Source: an uncultured Holophagaceae bacterium (GTDB lineage: Bacteria > Acidobacteriota > Holophagae > Holophagales > Holophagaceae). Taken from it: a stretch of 13,724 nt of DNA. The stretch covers positions 1-13,724 of the forward strand of contig CAIXHJ010000094.1 in assembly GCA_903919165.1 (NCBI GenBank). Reading direction: 5' to 3'. Below the pieces are notes generated by a model. It was not told the DNA's origin. It worked only from the letters and a program-made list of their open reading frames with translations, and searched no databases. Positions 12,991 to 13,724 of the stretch are shown in pieces; positions within the stretch are counted from its first letter, which is position 1; every line of letters begins with the position of its first letter. The position numbers and the translations under genes were made by a program.

Positions 12991-13689
12991 GTGACTGCCT
13001 TCTTCGATGCCCACGGCCACCTTCTGGATGCGGGTTCTCGCCAACCGGATTATCCCAGGGTCGTATGCGGGACCTGCGAATCCGACTGGGAGGCGGTGCT
13101 GGCCCACGCGATATCCGATGAGCGGGTCATCCCCATGCTGGGCCTGCACCCCTGGTTTGTTGAAGGGGCCTCCCCGAAGTGGTTGCCGAGGCTGGAATCC
13201 CTGCTGCGGTCCCATCCTGTGGGCATGGGGGAATGCGGGCTGGATTTCGCGCGAAAGGACACGGACCGGTTGACCCAGGAGGCCGCTTTCCGGGCCCAGT
13301 TGAGGTTGGCCCATGACCTCCACCGTCCCCTCGCCATGCACGTGGTGCGCGCCTGGGGGCGGATCCTCGACCTGCTGCGAGAGGAAGGCGTCCCCCCAGC
13401 GGGGACCATGGTGCATGCCTATGCCGGAAGCCCCGAGACGGCACGGAAGCTTCAATCCATGGGCGTTTTCCTTTCCTTCTCCGGCGACATCCTGAAACCC
13501 GATCGCTCGAAGGTGAGAGAATCGCTCCGCACGGTGGATGCCACTCATCTGCTCCTGGAAACCGACGGCACTGCGGATCTGATGCGGGTGCTTGAACGGG
13601 CCGCGGAGATCCGTGGCGTGACGAGGGAGAGCCTCGCCGCCCAAACCCGGGAGAATGGCCGACGTTGCTTCCAGGAGCTGTTCAGATGA
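12991..13689 (+). CDS. TatD-family metal-dependent hydrolase
   Basis: This is a 232-residue TIM-barrel hydrolase, somewhat shorter than the usual 250-265. Metal ligands stand in the expected order: FFDAHGHL (D6, H8, H10), GMGECGLDF (E81), MHVVRAW (H117), VHAYAG (H142) and LLLETDG (D192). TatD proteins are magnesium- or divalent-metal-dependent DNases, and some act as D-aminoacyl-tRNA deacylases; the substrate here is unproven. The start is GTG 12991; an in-frame TGA at 12958 blocks longer versions. The only nearby purine-rich site, GGAG at 12974-12977, is 13 bases off, so initiation looks weak. It lies 65 bases after the Rrf2 gene with no clear terminator between. Its stop overlaps the next start (ATGA). 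Confidence 0.9.
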   Translation: MTAFFDAHGHLLDAGSRQPDYPRVVCGTCESDWEAVLAHAISDERVIPMLGLHPWFVEGASPKWLPRLESLLRSHPVGMGECGLDFARKDTDRLTQEAAFRAQLRLAHDLHRPLAMHVVRAWGRILDLLREEGVPPAGTMVHAYAGSPETARKLQSMGVFLSFSGDILKPDRSKVRESLRTVDATHLLLETDGTADLMRVLERAAEIRGVTRESLAAQTRENGRRCFQELFR

Positions 13690-13724
13690 GGTGGTATTCC
13701 CGCAGTGAGCTGCTGCTCGGCGAG
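13686..13724 (+). CDS. Start of a TcdA/HesA/ThiF-type E1-like protein (cut by window end)
   Basis: Only 13 codons are visible, reading MRWYSRSELLLGE. The pattern YSR-ELLLGE is how many TcdA (tRNA threonylcarbamoyladenosine dehydratase) and other ThiF/MoeB-like proteins begin, just before their nucleotide-binding GxGGVGS loop. That loop is outside the window. The ATG overlaps the TatD stop (ATGA), so the two genes are translationally coupled. The identification rests on this short stretch alone. Confidence 0.5.
   Translation, partial: MRWYSRSELLLGE

Noticed and set aside
1..13724. CRISPR array, insertion sequence, phage or toxin-antitoxin genes
   Set aside because: No regularly spaced repeats, transposase motifs, terminal inverted repeats or phage-like proteins were seen on either strand.

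Overview
The window is GC-rich, densely coded bacterial chromosome. Most genes abut or overlap by 1-4 bases. The gene mix suggests a Gram-negative-type bacterium with an outer membrane: a GnnA-like lipid A oxidoreductase, a secreted SPOR+SpoIID/LytB protein, GH130, and nitrosative or iron-sulfur stress genes. My impression is Acidobacteriota, possibly near Holophaga/Geothrix. That is a guess from gene content and protein style, not from a marker gene.

Layout, left to right. (1) 1-720: the end of a YebC/PmpR-family regulator gene, followed by two tandem hairpins. A convergent small four-helix membrane protein gene (829-1299, minus) lies beyond them. (2) 1365-6409: a plus-strand envelope-looking operon. 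It runs Gfo/Idh/MocA oxidoreductase (GnnA-like), class C beta-lactamase-fold serine hydrolase (GTGA overlap), large secreted SPOR + SpoIID/LytB protein (ATGA overlap) and an unrecognised 315-residue protein. (3) 6423-6854: a minus-strand dCMP/cytidine-type deaminase gene. (4) 6970-10706: a translationally coupled pair. The first gene encodes a GT4 glycosyltransferase fused to a C-terminal helical-toroid domain. The second encodes a GH130 glycosidase/phosphorylase. Together they look like a glycan-building and glycan-trimming module of unknown product. (5) 10802-11042: a tRNA-Arg(CCT) gene with promoter and terminator, then a shrunken tRNA copy that keeps only the acceptor stem and T-arm, then a hairpin. 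(6) 11045-12925: a stress-sensing block. A small PAS protein with a FixL-like histidine position and a RIC (YtfE/ScdA) di-iron repair protein lie on the minus strand. An Rrf2-family regulator diverges from them. One inverted repeat overlaps both predicted divergent promoters. (7) 12991-13724: a TatD-like metal-dependent hydrolase gene overlapping (ATGA) the first 13 codons of a gene that looks like a TcdA/ThiF-type enzyme.

No CRISPR array, insertion sequence or phage gene was seen. No gap between genes exceeds 300 bases. The points most worth following are the tRNA relic, the GT4-toroid/GH130 pair, and the Rrf2-RIC-PAS cluster with its shared operator.
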